NCBI GenBank assembly: GCA_037442365.1
Contig: JBBIQK010000011.1
Coordinates: 1 to 53,909, forward strand
Direction: 5' to 3'
Origin: GBS-DC sp037442365
GTDB lineage: Bacteria; Armatimonadota; Fimbriimonadia; Fimbriimonadales; GBS-DC
DNA: 53,909 nucleotides
Shown: positions 38,749 through 48,679 of the stretch, piece by piece
Layout of the letters: the number at the start of each line of letters is the position of its first letter
Position numbering within the stretch: position 1 is the stretch's first letter
Position numbers and translations under genes: made by a program
Notes under the pieces: generated by a model
The model's input: the letters and a program-made list of their open reading frames with translations, nothing else
What the model was told of the DNA's origin: nothing
Database searches by the model: none

Positions 38749-40647
38749 ATGCGAATCGTTTGGATTCTGGCAGGCATAGCGATTGGTGTTGGGCTGGGCT
38801 GGACGCAGCGCACTTCGGAGACGGGCGAGTGGCTGTTTGCCGACCCGCAGGAGGTGGTCAAGACCGCCACGCGCACGGAACGCCCGATAGCGGAGTCGTT
38901 CACCACTGTGCGTGTGTTGACTCGCAAGGAGATTGAGCTCAGCGGCGCGCAGACCATTCAGGAACTGCTGGAGCGCATGGTCGCCGATTTTGAAGGGCAG
39001 GAGTCGTCCCAGCACCGCTTTTTGAGCATGCGCGGAGCGTACAGCGCGTCCGAGTTTAACGAGCGCATGCTCTTTTTGCTGGATGGGCAACCGCTGAACG
39101 ACCCGATTCTGGGCAACTTCCCCGCGATGAGCCTCAGCACGCACGATGTAGAGCGTGTGGAGGTGGCGTTCGGACCAGGCTCCGCGATGTACGGGCCGAA
39201 TGCGTTTGCAGGCGTGGTGAATATCATCACGCAGCAGGACTCGACGGCGCGTCCCTCGCTCTGGAACGGCTACACGGGGCGCGGGGGGTACAACGCCTCC
39301 CTGCGCTGGACGACCGAGCCGACCAGCCCCACGCGCATCAGCCTGCAAAGCTCCTTCTGGCGCGACCCTGGCAGCGATCGGGCGTGGAACAACGACACGA
39401 ATGTGCGCACGGCGCGCTTGTTCGCTTTTGGCGGCAGTCCAGAACGCGGGCAGTGGCGGTTCAACTATCTCTACTCGGATTTGGAGCGCGGTCAGGTCGG
39501 TATGCGTTACTCTACTTACCCGACGCCGACCGACCGAAGCCACTGGCGCACGCACTACTGGCAGCTGGAGTATCAGCGACAGCTTGGCAAAACGACACAG
39601 ACCGCGCGGGTGTATGGGCTAAACGGTAGACTCGAGTTCAACAAAGTACAGTCTGTGCCGCCGCTGACGGGCAACGAGCCGCGCACGCGCATGCCCTTCT
39701 CGCAGAACATGCTCGCCGCCGAGACCTACTGGCAGTGGGAGCTGCCCAACACCCAGCTGCTGGCGGGCGCCGACTACCGAGCGATGCGCGTGAGCAGCCA
39801 GAACCATCTGGGCGGTACCCATCACGCGCAGAACTTCGCGCTCTATGCTCAGGCGGAGTGGCAGCTGGGACGCTTTCGCCCGATTCTGGGCGCGCGCTAC
39901 GACGACCACTCGATTTATGGCAGCCAGTTCAGCCCCCGCGCAGGGTTTACCTACATCGCCGATTCTCAGAACCATTTCCGCGCCTCCGTCGGGCGCGCGT
40001 TCCGCGCTCCCAGTTTCGTCGAAATGTTCCTGCAGAACTACTATGTATGGATGCCTGTAGGCGGCAATCCCGTACCGCTGAGCATCGAGGGCAAGGCGGA
40101 TCTGCACCCCGAAGTCACGGTCAGCACCGAGCTAGGCTACCGCTACCTGCACTCGCGCTGGCAGCTGGATGTATCGTACTTCACATCCATGTTAGATGAT
40201 GTTGTCTCCGTGTTCGTGGTAGACCCAAACCAGCCGCTGCGCCGCCAGTATAACAACCTTTACAGCTTTCGCGTCTGGGGCTGGACAGGCGACGCGACTG
40301 TCAAACTTGCGCCCAGCTGGACGCTGAGCGCCAGCTATATGTATGTTAGCTACACGGGCGGCGTTGGGGACGATTATAAGCCCGCGCGGGATCGGGTGGT
40401 CATCCGACTGGCGCACTGGCGCGAGCGGGGACTGAGTGGGCAGCTCACCTTCAGCTACCCCGCCGTTGGTCAGGGACGCACCAACGCTTATGCATGGAAC
40501 ACTTACCTGAACCTCATTTATCGTGTAGACGAGCGCAACCGCTGGAACCTACGCGTCGACAACCTGTTCAATGTGCGCACAGAGATGGCGCATAGGGTGC
40601 CAGACGGGCGGCGTAGTGTATGGTTCACCTATCAACGCGACTGGTGA
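38749..40647 (+). CDS. TonB-dependent outer-membrane receptor
   Basis: A 632-residue protein with a signal peptide (1-19), a short TonB-box-like EVVKTATR segment, a plug domain (about 35-150: VRVLTRKEIELSGAQTIQELL, then GSAMYGPNAFAGVVNIIT) and a 22-strand-type barrel with alternating aromatic residues to the C-terminal VWFTYQRDW. Such receptors import siderophores, cobalamin, sugars or other large ligands using TonB energy. ATG 38749 has GAGGTGA upstream. The adjacent binding protein and kinase suggest that the ligand is also sensed. Confidence 0.88.
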   Translation: MRIVWILAGIAIGVGLGWTQRTSETGEWLFADPQEVVKTATRTERPIAESFTTVRVLTRKEIELSGAQTIQELLERMVADFEGQESSQHRFLSMRGAYSASEFNERMLFLLDGQPLNDPILGNFPAMSLSTHDVERVEVAFGPGSAMYGPNAFAGVVNIITQQDSTARPSLWNGYTGRGGYNASLRWTTEPTSPTRISLQSSFWRDPGSDRAWNNDTNVRTARLFAFGGSPERGQWRFNYLYSDLERGQVGMRYSTYPTPTDRSHWRTHYWQLEYQRQLGKTTQTARVYGLNGRLEFNKVQSVPPLTGNEPRTRMPFSQNMLAAETYWQWELPNTQLLAGADYRAMRVSSQNHLGGTHHAQNFALYAQAEWQLGRFRPILGARYDDHSIYGSQFSPRAGFTYIADSQNHFRASVGRAFRAPSFVEMFLQNYYVWMPVGGNPVPLSIEGKADLHPEVTVSTELGYRYLHSRWQLDVSYFTSMLDDVVSVFVVDPNQPLRRQYNNLYSFRVWGWTGDATVKLAPSWTLSASYMYVSYTGGVGDDYKPARDRVVIRLAHWRERGLSGQLTFSYPAVGQGRTNAYAWNTYLNLIYRVDERNRWNLRVDNLFNVRTEMAHRVPDGRRSVWFTYQRDW

Positions 40648-40651
40648 GAGC

Positions 40652-41617
40652 GTGTGCAGGATAGGAACGGTCATCGGGGTTTGGGGAGTCGTGTGCGCGC
40701 TGCTGTATGGGCAGGGCGTCGATATCGCCATTCTGCAGAGCGGCGAAGGCGGCTTCTATGCGGAAGCCGTGCAGCGATTCCACGCGACGCTCGAACAGCA
40801 GGGCTACACCCTCCAGACCCTCACCTTCGCTCTCAAGGGCGACCGCTCCGATCGGGATTTGCCCCGCCGAATACTCGAAAAGCGTCCCAAGATTATTCTG
40901 GCAGTCGGTACGAACGCCGTCAAAGCGATTCGCGCTCATTACGAAAAGGTTCCCCCACAGCAACAGGTACCCGTCGTATTTCTGCAGGTGATTGACCCGA
41001 TTGGCGAGGGGTTAATCAAAAGTGTGGAGCGCAGCGACACACGGTTTGCAGGCGTCGCGCTGACGGTGCGCCCCCAGCGGCAGTTGAATACCCTGCTCGA
41101 TATTATGCCCGAAACGAAGCGGGTGGGGGTTATTTACAACCCCAAAGACAGCGTTTCACAACGCTTGATGGAACAGGCACGAGAGGACGCGACCAAGCTG
41201 GACATCACGCTGCAGGAGGCGCCCCTTGAGCAAGCGTCGCAGATCGGCGACGCCCTGAAATCGCTGGAGGGTAAGGTGGATGCCCTGTGGCTCATCCCCG
41301 ACCCTGTGTGCGCCGCGCCTGAGCCGTCCCAGCGCGTGCTGGAGTTCGCGGAGCGGCACAAGCTGCCTATACTGGCGTTTGCTGGGGCGTTCGTGCAGCG
41401 TGGCGCGCTGGTCGCAACAGGGGTTGACATGGCGGAGCAAGGCGCCCTCGCGGCGGAACAGGTCATCCGCATTCTGGAAGGCGAGTCGCCCGAATCGCTG
41501 CCGTTGCTGACCCCAAGACGCACCCTGACCTTCTACAATCTCAAGACGGCGCGCGCGCTCAATATCACCATCCCGAGCATGCTGTTGAACCTTGCGGCAA
41601 AGGTGTATGAGCCATGA
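40652..41617 (+). CDS. Periplasmic binding protein of the ABC_sub_bind (PF04392) type
   Basis: A 321-residue protein from GTG 40652, 4 bases after the receptor stop and behind GGTGAGAG; it opens with a hydrophobic export signal ending near LLYGQG. The core matches the ABC_sub_bind family: IAILQSGEGGFYAEAVQRF, PKIILAVGTNAVKAI, VPVVFLQVIDP and VGVIYNPKDSVS. Family members bind amino acids or other small ligands for ABC importers, but no permease or ATPase is here. Its stop overlaps the kinase start (ATGA), so delivering the ligand signal to the kinase is a reasonable inference. Confidence 0.82.
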   Translation: MCRIGTVIGVWGVVCALLYGQGVDIAILQSGEGGFYAEAVQRFHATLEQQGYTLQTLTFALKGDRSDRDLPRRILEKRPKIILAVGTNAVKAIRAHYEKVPPQQQVPVVFLQVIDPIGEGLIKSVERSDTRFAGVALTVRPQRQLNTLLDIMPETKRVGVIYNPKDSVSQRLMEQAREDATKLDITLQEAPLEQASQIGDALKSLEGKVDALWLIPDPVCAAPEPSQRVLEFAERHKLPILAFAGAFVQRGALVATGVDMAEQGALAAEQVIRILEGESPESLPLLTPRRTLTFYNLKTARALNITIPSMLLNLAAKVYEP

Positions 41618-44154
41618 AACACCTGGGGCTTCGCGAACGGCTACTGTTGTTTTACGCGCTGATGGCGTTGACGCCCGTCGCGCTCTCGGGGATGCTCCTC
41701 TACTTTTATCTGAATCGTCAGGTCGGCGCGTCGGCGCAGGCGTTCCAGCAGGGGGCGCAGAGCGACTTGAAACGCTCGCAGCACGCAATCCGTGCAGGCG
41801 TGAGCGAGACACTGCGCCGTTCGCAGCAGCAGGTGCAGACACAAATCACGCAGCACATGGACGCCTCACGCACACAGATGCTCCAGCAGCAAAAACGCCT
41901 GCTTCAGGATACCGTCGGCACGCTCCAGCAAACGACTGAGAGCGCGTTGCAGCAGACAGAGCGCAACACTATCCAGAATCTGAATCACACGCTCAATCAG
42001 GTCGATCGGCAAGTGCAATCCATTCAGGAGCAGTCGCTCGCCTCGCTACAGGAGACCACAGCGACTGCTGCCCGCGAGGTGCTTCAGCGGTTGGTCGCCA
42101 GCCACCTGACTCAACTGAGCGCGCAGGTCTCGCGTCAGGTGGAAAGCCTCCTGCGCAACTACACGGCGCAGCTGAACCTGATTGCCCAGCAGCCTGCCGT
42201 TCAGCAGGGAAGTGCGCAGGAGAGCCGCTGGATACTTCAAGCGTTGCAGGATCGCGAGCCTGCGTACCAGTACTTGGCGTTGCTGGATAATACGGGCGCG
42301 TCTGTGGTGGAATCGGGCGAGGCGCCTGAGGATGCGATGCAGGCGCAACAAGCCATTCGCATGCTGTGGACACAGGTGGAGCAGAACCGTGAGATTGTGC
42401 TGGGTGAGCCGGGAATCTACAAAGTGGAGGGCAAGAGTCAATCGCTCGTGCCGATGATGGCGCCCGTGAGCCAGATGGGGCAGCAGTTTCGGGGCGCTAT
42501 CCTTGCGTGGGTCAGCCTGGACGAGGTAAGCGTGCTCACGCGCGCCTTCCGGGTGGGCGAGCGCGGGATCGCGATGCTGGTGGAACAGCGGAAGGGCGTT
42601 GTTATGGCGCACCCGGACAGCAGGAAAATCGGCGCAGAGACGCCTTACGCGCGTCTGATTGAGAATGCGCCGTTGCAGGCGCAGTTCGCTGTCTATCCTG
42701 CCTCTGAGGGCGACCTGCTCGTAGCGGCGGCGCCCGTACGTCGTCTGCGAGCGTGGCTACTGGTGGTTCAGCCGACGGAGGAAGCCTTCCAACTGGCGAC
42801 CGAGCTGCAAGCGACGGTGCAGCAGAACTTTGCGCGGCAGCGTGAGGCGACCGCGCGCGCCCTGCGCCGCACCCGTGACCAAGCGCAGGCGCGTATCACT
42901 GCGCAGGTGCAAGCGGAGCAACAGCGCACACGCCAGCAGATTCGCGTGGCGGAGGCGCGGGCGACCCAACAGTCGGCGCAGATGCTCTCGCGCCTCTCCG
43001 ACGCCCAGCAACAGACCCTTGTCGGCGCAATCGTCGTGTCGCTCCGCGCGGTGCAGATGAATCTCGAGAACAATCTCACATTTCAGCTGAATCGGGTATT
43101 TGAAGAGACCAGCGCGCAGCTACGCGCCAGCGCGGAAGACCTGCGCTGGAGTATTGGCTCCCGCCTGCGCGATGCGTTTGTGGTCGCCTTACTCTCGGTG
43201 TTGATGTTTCTGTTATTCGGAACAGTTTTTCTGCACCGCTCCCTGGTGCGTCCGCTGCGCGTGCTGGTGCGCGTCACGCATGAAATCGCTTCTGGAGACC
43301 TGAGCAAGCGGGTGGTGCTGCCGCGCCGCGGTTGCCCCGACTTAGACGACCTTGCGGACTCGTTCAACCACATGGTGGATGCCGTGCAGGCGAGCCAGGA
43401 AGAGCTTAAACGGACGGAGGCGCAGCTAATCCAGTCCAGCAAGCTTGCCTCGCTGGGCACGCTGGCGTCGGGCGTGGCGCACGAGCTGAACCAGCCGCTG
43501 GCGATTATCCGCGCAATCGCCCAGCAGAACCTCGAAACGCTTGACAGCATTCCGACGCCGCAACTGATTACTGCTTTGCGCGAAGACCTGCAGATTATCC
43601 ATCGTCAGACGGTGCGCATGAGCCAGATTATTCAGCACCTGCGCGCCTTCTCACGCAAGCCGCGCGAGGAGTTTGATCTAGTCAATCTGAATGAGGTCGC
43701 ACAGAACGCGCTGATATTGCTGCGTGAGCAGCTCCGTCAGCGCGGGATTACCCTTGTTGAGGAATACACGCCGAACCTCCCCCCTGTGCTGGGCGAGGCG
43801 AACTCGCTGGAGCAGATTGTGATTAACCTGCTCACGAACGCGCGCGACGCGCTGGAGAACCTGCCCGACGGGCAAATTGCGGTAGAGACGCGCACGCACG
43901 ACGACGGCAAGCGCGTCTACGCTGAGCTGTGGGTGCGCGACAACGGACCGGGCGTCCCCGACGAAATCCGTCAGCAGATTTTTGACCCGTTCTTCACCAC
44001 GAAAGACCCCAACAAGGGTACCGGGCTGGGGCTTGCCATCTCGCTGGAGATAGCGCAAAAACACAACGGCTTCCTCCTGCTGAGCGAGACGGAGCGCGGG
44101 GCGGCATTTGTATTACGGATTCCCGTCGCCGAATCGCGCCAACAGGCAGCTTAG
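41614..44154 (+). CDS. Membrane sensor histidine kinase with long coiled-coil periplasmic region
   Basis: An 846-residue kinase: TM1 (about 10-33), a Gln/Thr-rich coiled coil (to about 170), a Cache-like sensor domain (about 175-390), a second coiled coil (to about 500), TM2 (about 523-545), HAMP, HisKA with the phospho-His in GVAHELNQP (about 625) and HATPase_c with NLLTNARDAL, DNGPGVP and GTGLGLAI. It probably senses the adjacent binding protein or its ligand and phosphorylates the CheY-like protein at 38379. The very Gln-rich periplasmic coiled coils are uncommon. Confidence 0.88.
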   Translation: MKHLGLRERLLLFYALMALTPVALSGMLLYFYLNRQVGASAQAFQQGAQSDLKRSQHAIRAGVSETLRRSQQQVQTQITQHMDASRTQMLQQQKRLLQDTVGTLQQTTESALQQTERNTIQNLNHTLNQVDRQVQSIQEQSLASLQETTATAAREVLQRLVASHLTQLSAQVSRQVESLLRNYTAQLNLIAQQPAVQQGSAQESRWILQALQDREPAYQYLALLDNTGASVVESGEAPEDAMQAQQAIRMLWTQVEQNREIVLGEPGIYKVEGKSQSLVPMMAPVSQMGQQFRGAILAWVSLDEVSVLTRAFRVGERGIAMLVEQRKGVVMAHPDSRKIGAETPYARLIENAPLQAQFAVYPASEGDLLVAAAPVRRLRAWLLVVQPTEEAFQLATELQATVQQNFARQREATARALRRTRDQAQARITAQVQAEQQRTRQQIRVAEARATQQSAQMLSRLSDAQQQTLVGAIVVSLRAVQMNLENNLTFQLNRVFEETSAQLRASAEDLRWSIGSRLRDAFVVALLSVLMFLLFGTVFLHRSLVRPLRVLVRVTHEIASGDLSKRVVLPRRGCPDLDDLADSFNHMVDAVQASQEELKRTEAQLIQSSKLASLGTLASGVAHELNQPLAIIRAIAQQNLETLDSIPTPQLITALREDLQIIHRQTVRMSQIIQHLRAFSRKPREEFDLVNLNEVAQNALILLREQLRQRGITLVEEYTPNLPPVLGEANSLEQIVINLLTNARDALENLPDGQIAVETRTHDDGKRVYAELWVRDNGPGVPDEIRQQIFDPFFTTKDPNKGTGLGLAISLEIAQKHNGFLLLSETERGAAFVLRIPVAESRQQAA

Positions 44155-44179
44155 GCGCACAGAGTTGCGATTCGTTCGG

Positions 44180-44185
44180 TACAAT
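44180..44185 (+). promoter_or_regulatory. -10 box upstream of the anti-sigma-like gene
   Basis: TCGGTACAATTG, 35 nt before ATG 44221; it would separate this gene from the kinase operon. Confidence 0.5.
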
Positions 44186-44220
44186 TGAAGGCGTGCGTCG
44201 TCTAAGAGCATGAAGGCGCG

Positions 44221-45087
44221 ATGATGGAACCGAAATTACATTGTCCCGAATGGGAGGAGAAGTTAAGCCTTTATGTCGATGGGTTATTGAACCCGTTCGA
44301 TGAGAACGCGGTGCAGGCGCATATTGCCCGCTGTGGCGCGTGTCGTGCGACGGTTGAGCTGTGGCGCGCGGTGGGTCAGTCGGTGCGTCGGTTGCCGCGT
44401 GAGTTGCCGCCGCCCGACCTGCGCGAGGCGATACTGGCGTCTACAACGCGCCGTCGGTCGAGAGCGCGTCGCTGGGTTTTCGGCTGGCGCACGCTGGCGC
44501 CGGCGCTGGGGCTTGCGGTAGGGCTGGCGTGGTGGACGCTTCCGCGCCCTGTGAACGCCCCAACGCCGACCGTCGCGACCGTCCCGCTGCCGCGCGTGGA
44601 GACGACCCTTCCGATGGCGTCCGCGCCTGTGAGCAATGAAAAGGAGGCGTCCTCGCCTCAGACGCCACTGGTGATTGTGCTGCAGTCGTCGTCCGCGTTC
44701 CGCACCGCCTCGCCTGCGCCGCGCTGGACGCCCACCACGCGCCTCAGCCCCGCGCCCAACCCGCAGGAGAGCGCGCCGCCCGTCATCGTGTGGAACGACT
44801 CTGCCCCGCGCTTCACGCCGACAGGCACAACACGCCCGACGATAATCACGGAAGTCGCCGAGCCGGTGGAGGACTCATCGAATGTGCCGATTCCTGTCGC
44901 CTCGCTGGCGAACCCCGGATCGAGCGAACCAACAACTACCGCCGCCACCCGCGACCTGACCGACTGGCTGGTACGCCTGAACCAGCAGCTCCGTGAGGAA
45001 GACCGACAGCGCATCTCTGGCGCAGCGAAGCGCGAACCCAACCGAGGCGGCTTTTTCGTGCCGATTGTGAGTGTAGACCTGAAGTAA
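44221..45087 (+). CDS. Zinc-finger anti-sigma-like membrane protein
   Basis: A 288-residue protein with an N-terminal zf-HC2 zinc-binding motif (H34-x3-C38-x2-C41, plus C8), a single membrane helix (about 92-110) and a long Pro/Thr/Ser-rich extracytoplasmic region without a recognisable fold. Anti-sigma factors of this type hold an ECF sigma factor at the membrane. No sigma factor gene is beside it, so the partner must lie elsewhere or the motif has another use. ATG 44221 or 44224 may start it. The outer-membrane barrel gene follows after 60 bases. Confidence 0.7.
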   Translation: MMEPKLHCPEWEEKLSLYVDGLLNPFDENAVQAHIARCGACRATVELWRAVGQSVRRLPRELPPPDLREAILASTTRRRSRARRWVFGWRTLAPALGLAVGLAWWTLPRPVNAPTPTVATVPLPRVETTLPMASAPVSNEKEASSPQTPLVIVLQSSSAFRTASPAPRWTPTTRLSPAPNPQESAPPVIVWNDSAPRFTPTGTTRPTIITEVAEPVEDSSNVPIPVASLANPGSSEPTTTAATRDLTDWLVRLNQQLREEDRQRISGAAKREPNRGGFFVPIVSVDLK

Positions 45088-45147
45088 GCGGCATGGCGTC
45101 GCGCCGTCGAAGCCGACGAGAACGCGCCAGCCGCTGCGGAGCGCACT

Positions 45148-48100
45148 GTGAGACGGATCGCGCTAATCGGGCTGATAGGGCTTGCGCTGAACGCCTCAGC
45201 GCAGGAGAACGCTACGCCGCTGCTGGATTTGAACGGCGCGGCGAAGCCGTCTACGCCCGCTGCCTCTGGCGTGATTGGGGAATCGACCGCCGATGTCATT
45301 CCCGGCAACGGCGCGCGCGGCAGCTACACCACCCGCTACGCGCCGATTATCCCCTATTCCGAATCGGTCTATGTGGACGGCAAGCGGCTCCAGCGCGACC
45401 TGGACTACTGGATCGACTACACATCGGGGGCGATTGCCTTCGCGCAGCCTGTGCGCCGCGTCTCTACCGTGCAGGTCTACTACCGCTATGACCCCAAGGG
45501 CAAACGCGAGAGCGTGGTGGGCGCGTTGCCCATCCTCTCGCTTTCGTTCGGGCAGGGCGGCAGTTTGAACGCACTTTACATGCCCGGGGTCACGGAGACC
45601 GCGCGCGACGGAACCGCCTATCGCCTGAGCGCGTATGGCATGCAGAACGCGCTGCGCTTTGGCGGCGGCAGTCTGCAGGGGTACTTTTTTATCGGCTCGC
45701 GCGAAACCATCAACGCCTACGCCGCGCCCAACACGCGCGACCCGCAGAAACCCAACTTCGCGCCCTCCGAAACCGCGCAGTTCATCGTGCAACAACTGCA
45801 GATGGACACAGGGGCGCTGCAAATCCGCGCCAACTATCAGGATATCGGCAAGGGATTCTCCGCGCAGAAGATGCTCGGCATGCAGAGCGGGCTGGACGCG
45901 AACCAGCTGGCGGCGTGGGAGCGCGAGCGAGGCATCACGCGCTACGACTACGCGATTGGGCTGAAGCTCGGCGGCGCGTCGCTCCAGCAGACCCAGCTGC
46001 GCATTCAGGACGACAAGGGCGCAATTGAACAACAGGGCTGGCAGTTTGCAAGCAACTGGCTGAACCTCAACTGGACGCGCCGCGAATCCGCCCCCGAGTT
46101 CCAGCGCTACAAAGACCTTGGCGACGCGCAGAAGGGCGAATGGCAGCGTGAGCGCGGACTCGTGCGCGAACAACTCGCCTCCAGCCTGCAATTCGCGTCG
46201 AACAGCACGCTCAAATATGACCAGCTGCTGCTTAAGCAGGGGGAAGCGCGAATCGAGCGCGATATCTACGCGCTGGAGCTGCCCTGGCTGAAGGCGTCGC
46301 GCATGCAGCAGCGGGTCGGCGAGGGCTTCACCCGCTTTGGCGACCTCGCGGAGGGCGACAAAGGACAGCTCGCGCGCGAAGTGGGCATGCAACGCGACCA
46401 GACCCAGCTGGAAATCACGCAGCCGAATTTCAAACTCGCCGCCGCCGAGCAGGAAGTACGCTCGCCCACAGGCGCGCTGGAGCGGGAGAGCCTCAAGATA
46501 GAGACCGAGCATGTGGTGGTGGAGCATACGCACCGCGCCGTCTCGCCTGAGTTTGGCAGGTTGCCCAATCTCGCCCCGCAGGAGCATCAGCAAATGGTGG
46601 AGGAGGTGCGCCAGTTCCACGACACGGCGAACGTGGTTCCATTTGACCCCAACCATGACCTGCCGCTGCTGATGCGTGAGCAGGGGCTTGAGCGCACCCT
46701 CCAGCGCGTAGAGGTCAAACCCGCGAAAGACCTCTCGCTGCAGATGCGCCGCTATGAGACGGCGAACCGCGCGGGCGAAGGCGACCTGAAAGGCGTTCAG
46801 TGGCAGCTGCGCACGCCGACCCTGCAACTGCGCATGCACGAACGCACCGTAGCGCCGACTTTCAATCGCCTGCGCGACCTGACCCGCATCGAGCAGGCGC
46901 TGTTCCACAACGAGCAGGGCATCCACCGCTTCGACTGGGACGCCGCCATCACCACCCGACAGTTCGGGCTGGCGGTCTCGCAGATGCGTGTGCGTGAGAT
47001 TGGCGCTGGCTTGCATCGGCTGAGCGCGCGCCTGATTCATCCCCTCGTGGAGCTGCACTATCACCAGCGGCAGGTGGACGCCGACTTCGCGCGAGCGCAC
47101 GACCTCGCCGACCCGGAGCGCGATTTCTTCGCCCAGCTGCGCGGATACCGCCAGCACGACTGGACCGCCAAACTGCGCCCCGCCCAGAACCTGCAGCTGG
47201 AGCTGTTCGGTTTTCAGGCGAGCAACCCGCTGGAAAGCATCGCCAACCGCCGCCAGCGCTACCGCGTCGTGTGGCAGCCCTTCAAAAATCTCACCTTCGG
47301 ACGCCATCAGGACGCCTACGAATCGGACAAGATAGTGGAGCGCCTTTATCAGGACGAGTACGACCGTAGCGACCTGCAGTACCAGCTGGGCTGGGGGCAG
47401 CTGAACGCTTATCAGGAGCGTCGGCGCATCGGCGGCACGCTGGCGAATCCTCTCTATCAGGACTCTGAGTTCTGGCGCTTTCAATCGAGCGCGGTGCGCA
47501 ACCTGAACCTCGCGCTGGAGGAGCGGCGCACGACGGCGACGGGCGCGCCCAGCGAGCGATTTCGACACTATCAAACCGCCTACACGCTCAACCCGCGCAC
47601 GAAACTACAGCTGGCGCATATGGAAGCCAACCGCGAGGGCGCGCCCGACGAAAGCGCGCAGCAAATCGGGCTGGAGTACGAACTCAAGCCCGGTGCGAAG
47701 CTCACCTTCTCCGAGACCCGTCAGGCGAAAGAGGGCGCGAACGGCAACCGCGTGCTGTCGGCGGGGCTGACCCAGACCGCCTTCGGCGTCTTGAGCATCG
47801 GCGGCGCGTATCAGGAACAGCGCATCGACCGCACCAACACCCGCGCCCAGAGCCAGGTGGTCATCCAGAGCGCAAAGCCGTTCAGTTTTCTGGGGCTGCA
47901 GGAGTTCCAGTTCGACTTCCGCTATGGCGCGCTGGCGGATCGCGGCATGTGGCATCAGGAGAACAAGCACTTCACTGCACAAGCCGTCGCGCTGCGCCAC
48001 AAGCTCGCCGGCGGCTATGTCGGGCTGTATGTGCCGGGGCAGGGGCGCGCTGTGGATCGCTACTACCAGCTCGAATCGCCGCCCCATCCGCTGCTCACCT

Positions 48101-48624
48101 ACCGCCTGCTGTATAAGACGCGCACCTACCAGGACGGCAGGCTGTTCCTGGTGCGCCATTACAACTTCGCCTACAAGCTGGACGGGCGGCTGACGCTCAC
48201 GCACGAGTTCCAGACCCACCCCGAGCAGGCGAACGCGCAGGTGGTGCTGGGCTCCGTGCTGCAGCCGACGGGCTTCTCGGCGTGGGGGCTGGAGTGGCGC
48301 TGGACGCCCCGAATCATGCTGCGCGGCGACTACCGAATCGAGTGGAACGACCAGCAGAACCGTCGCACGCGGCGCGGCGGGCTGACCCTCAGCGCGAACC
48401 AGAGCGACGGGCTACAATACAATTTCGGCTACCGCGTCGACTCCGAGCGGTTTGGGACGCGCAACGCGATTGCGCACACCTTCTTCCTCTCCACCGAGCG
48501 CAAGCTGGACTCGGAGAACTTCCTGATGTTCGGCTTCCAGTGGACGCATTACGAGCGTCGCCCTGACGCGAGCATCCCGCGCGACCAGCAACGCCTCGTG
48601 CTGGAATGGCGCAAGCCGTTTTGA
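45148..48624 (+). CDS. Large outer-membrane beta-barrel with ~76-residue internal repeats
   Basis: An 1158-residue protein from GTG 45148 with a signal peptide ending near ASAQ. An N-terminal domain (about 70-112: SESVYVDGKRLQRDLDYWIDY) resembles the segments with this pattern in SprA-like outer-membrane proteins. Residues 230-680 hold about six repeats of a barrel strand, a PEFxRxxDL turn, an acidic helix ending in ERG/EQG and another strand (about 234, 315, 391, 467, 570, 645; mean spacing ~76-80). The C-terminal half is plain barrel (alternating aromatics, ending LVLEWRKPF). No TonB box or plug is seen. Its ligand or cargo is unknown; it may be coupled to the zf-HC2 gene upstream. Confidence 0.72.
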   Translation: MRRIALIGLIGLALNASAQENATPLLDLNGAAKPSTPAASGVIGESTADVIPGNGARGSYTTRYAPIIPYSESVYVDGKRLQRDLDYWIDYTSGAIAFAQPVRRVSTVQVYYRYDPKGKRESVVGALPILSLSFGQGGSLNALYMPGVTETARDGTAYRLSAYGMQNALRFGGGSLQGYFFIGSRETINAYAAPNTRDPQKPNFAPSETAQFIVQQLQMDTGALQIRANYQDIGKGFSAQKMLGMQSGLDANQLAAWERERGITRYDYAIGLKLGGASLQQTQLRIQDDKGAIEQQGWQFASNWLNLNWTRRESAPEFQRYKDLGDAQKGEWQRERGLVREQLASSLQFASNSTLKYDQLLLKQGEARIERDIYALELPWLKASRMQQRVGEGFTRFGDLAEGDKGQLAREVGMQRDQTQLEITQPNFKLAAAEQEVRSPTGALERESLKIETEHVVVEHTHRAVSPEFGRLPNLAPQEHQQMVEEVRQFHDTANVVPFDPNHDLPLLMREQGLERTLQRVEVKPAKDLSLQMRRYETANRAGEGDLKGVQWQLRTPTLQLRMHERTVAPTFNRLRDLTRIEQALFHNEQGIHRFDWDAAITTRQFGLAVSQMRVREIGAGLHRLSARLIHPLVELHYHQRQVDADFARAHDLADPERDFFAQLRGYRQHDWTAKLRPAQNLQLELFGFQASNPLESIANRRQRYRVVWQPFKNLTFGRHQDAYESDKIVERLYQDEYDRSDLQYQLGWGQLNAYQERRRIGGTLANPLYQDSEFWRFQSSAVRNLNLALEERRTTATGAPSERFRHYQTAYTLNPRTKLQLAHMEANREGAPDESAQQIGLEYELKPGAKLTFSETRQAKEGANGNRVLSAGLTQTAFGVLSIGGAYQEQRIDRTNTRAQSQVVIQSAKPFSFLGLQEFQFDFRYGALADRGMWHQENKHFTAQAVALRHKLAGGYVGLYVPGQGRAVDRYYQLESPPHPLLTYRLLYKTRTYQDGRLFLVRHYNFAYKLDGRLTLTHEFQTHPEQANAQVVLGSVLQPTGFSAWGLEWRWTPRIMLRGDYRIEWNDQQNRRTRRGGLTLSANQSDGLQYNFGYRVDSERFGTRNAIAHTFFLSTERKLDSENFLMFGFQWTHYERRPDASIPRDQQRLVLEWRKPF

Positions 48625-48679
48625 GAGGGGGAGGCGCGCCTTCGCTGCCTTTCCCTCAGCGCGTTCAGCCGCCCCAGAG

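Noticed and set aside
45196..47574. A 792-codon open frame on the minus strand under the repeat barrel
   Set aside because: It mirrors the barrel codons; its apparent repetitiveness is only the reflection of the real repeats, and there is no ribosome-binding site or promoter.
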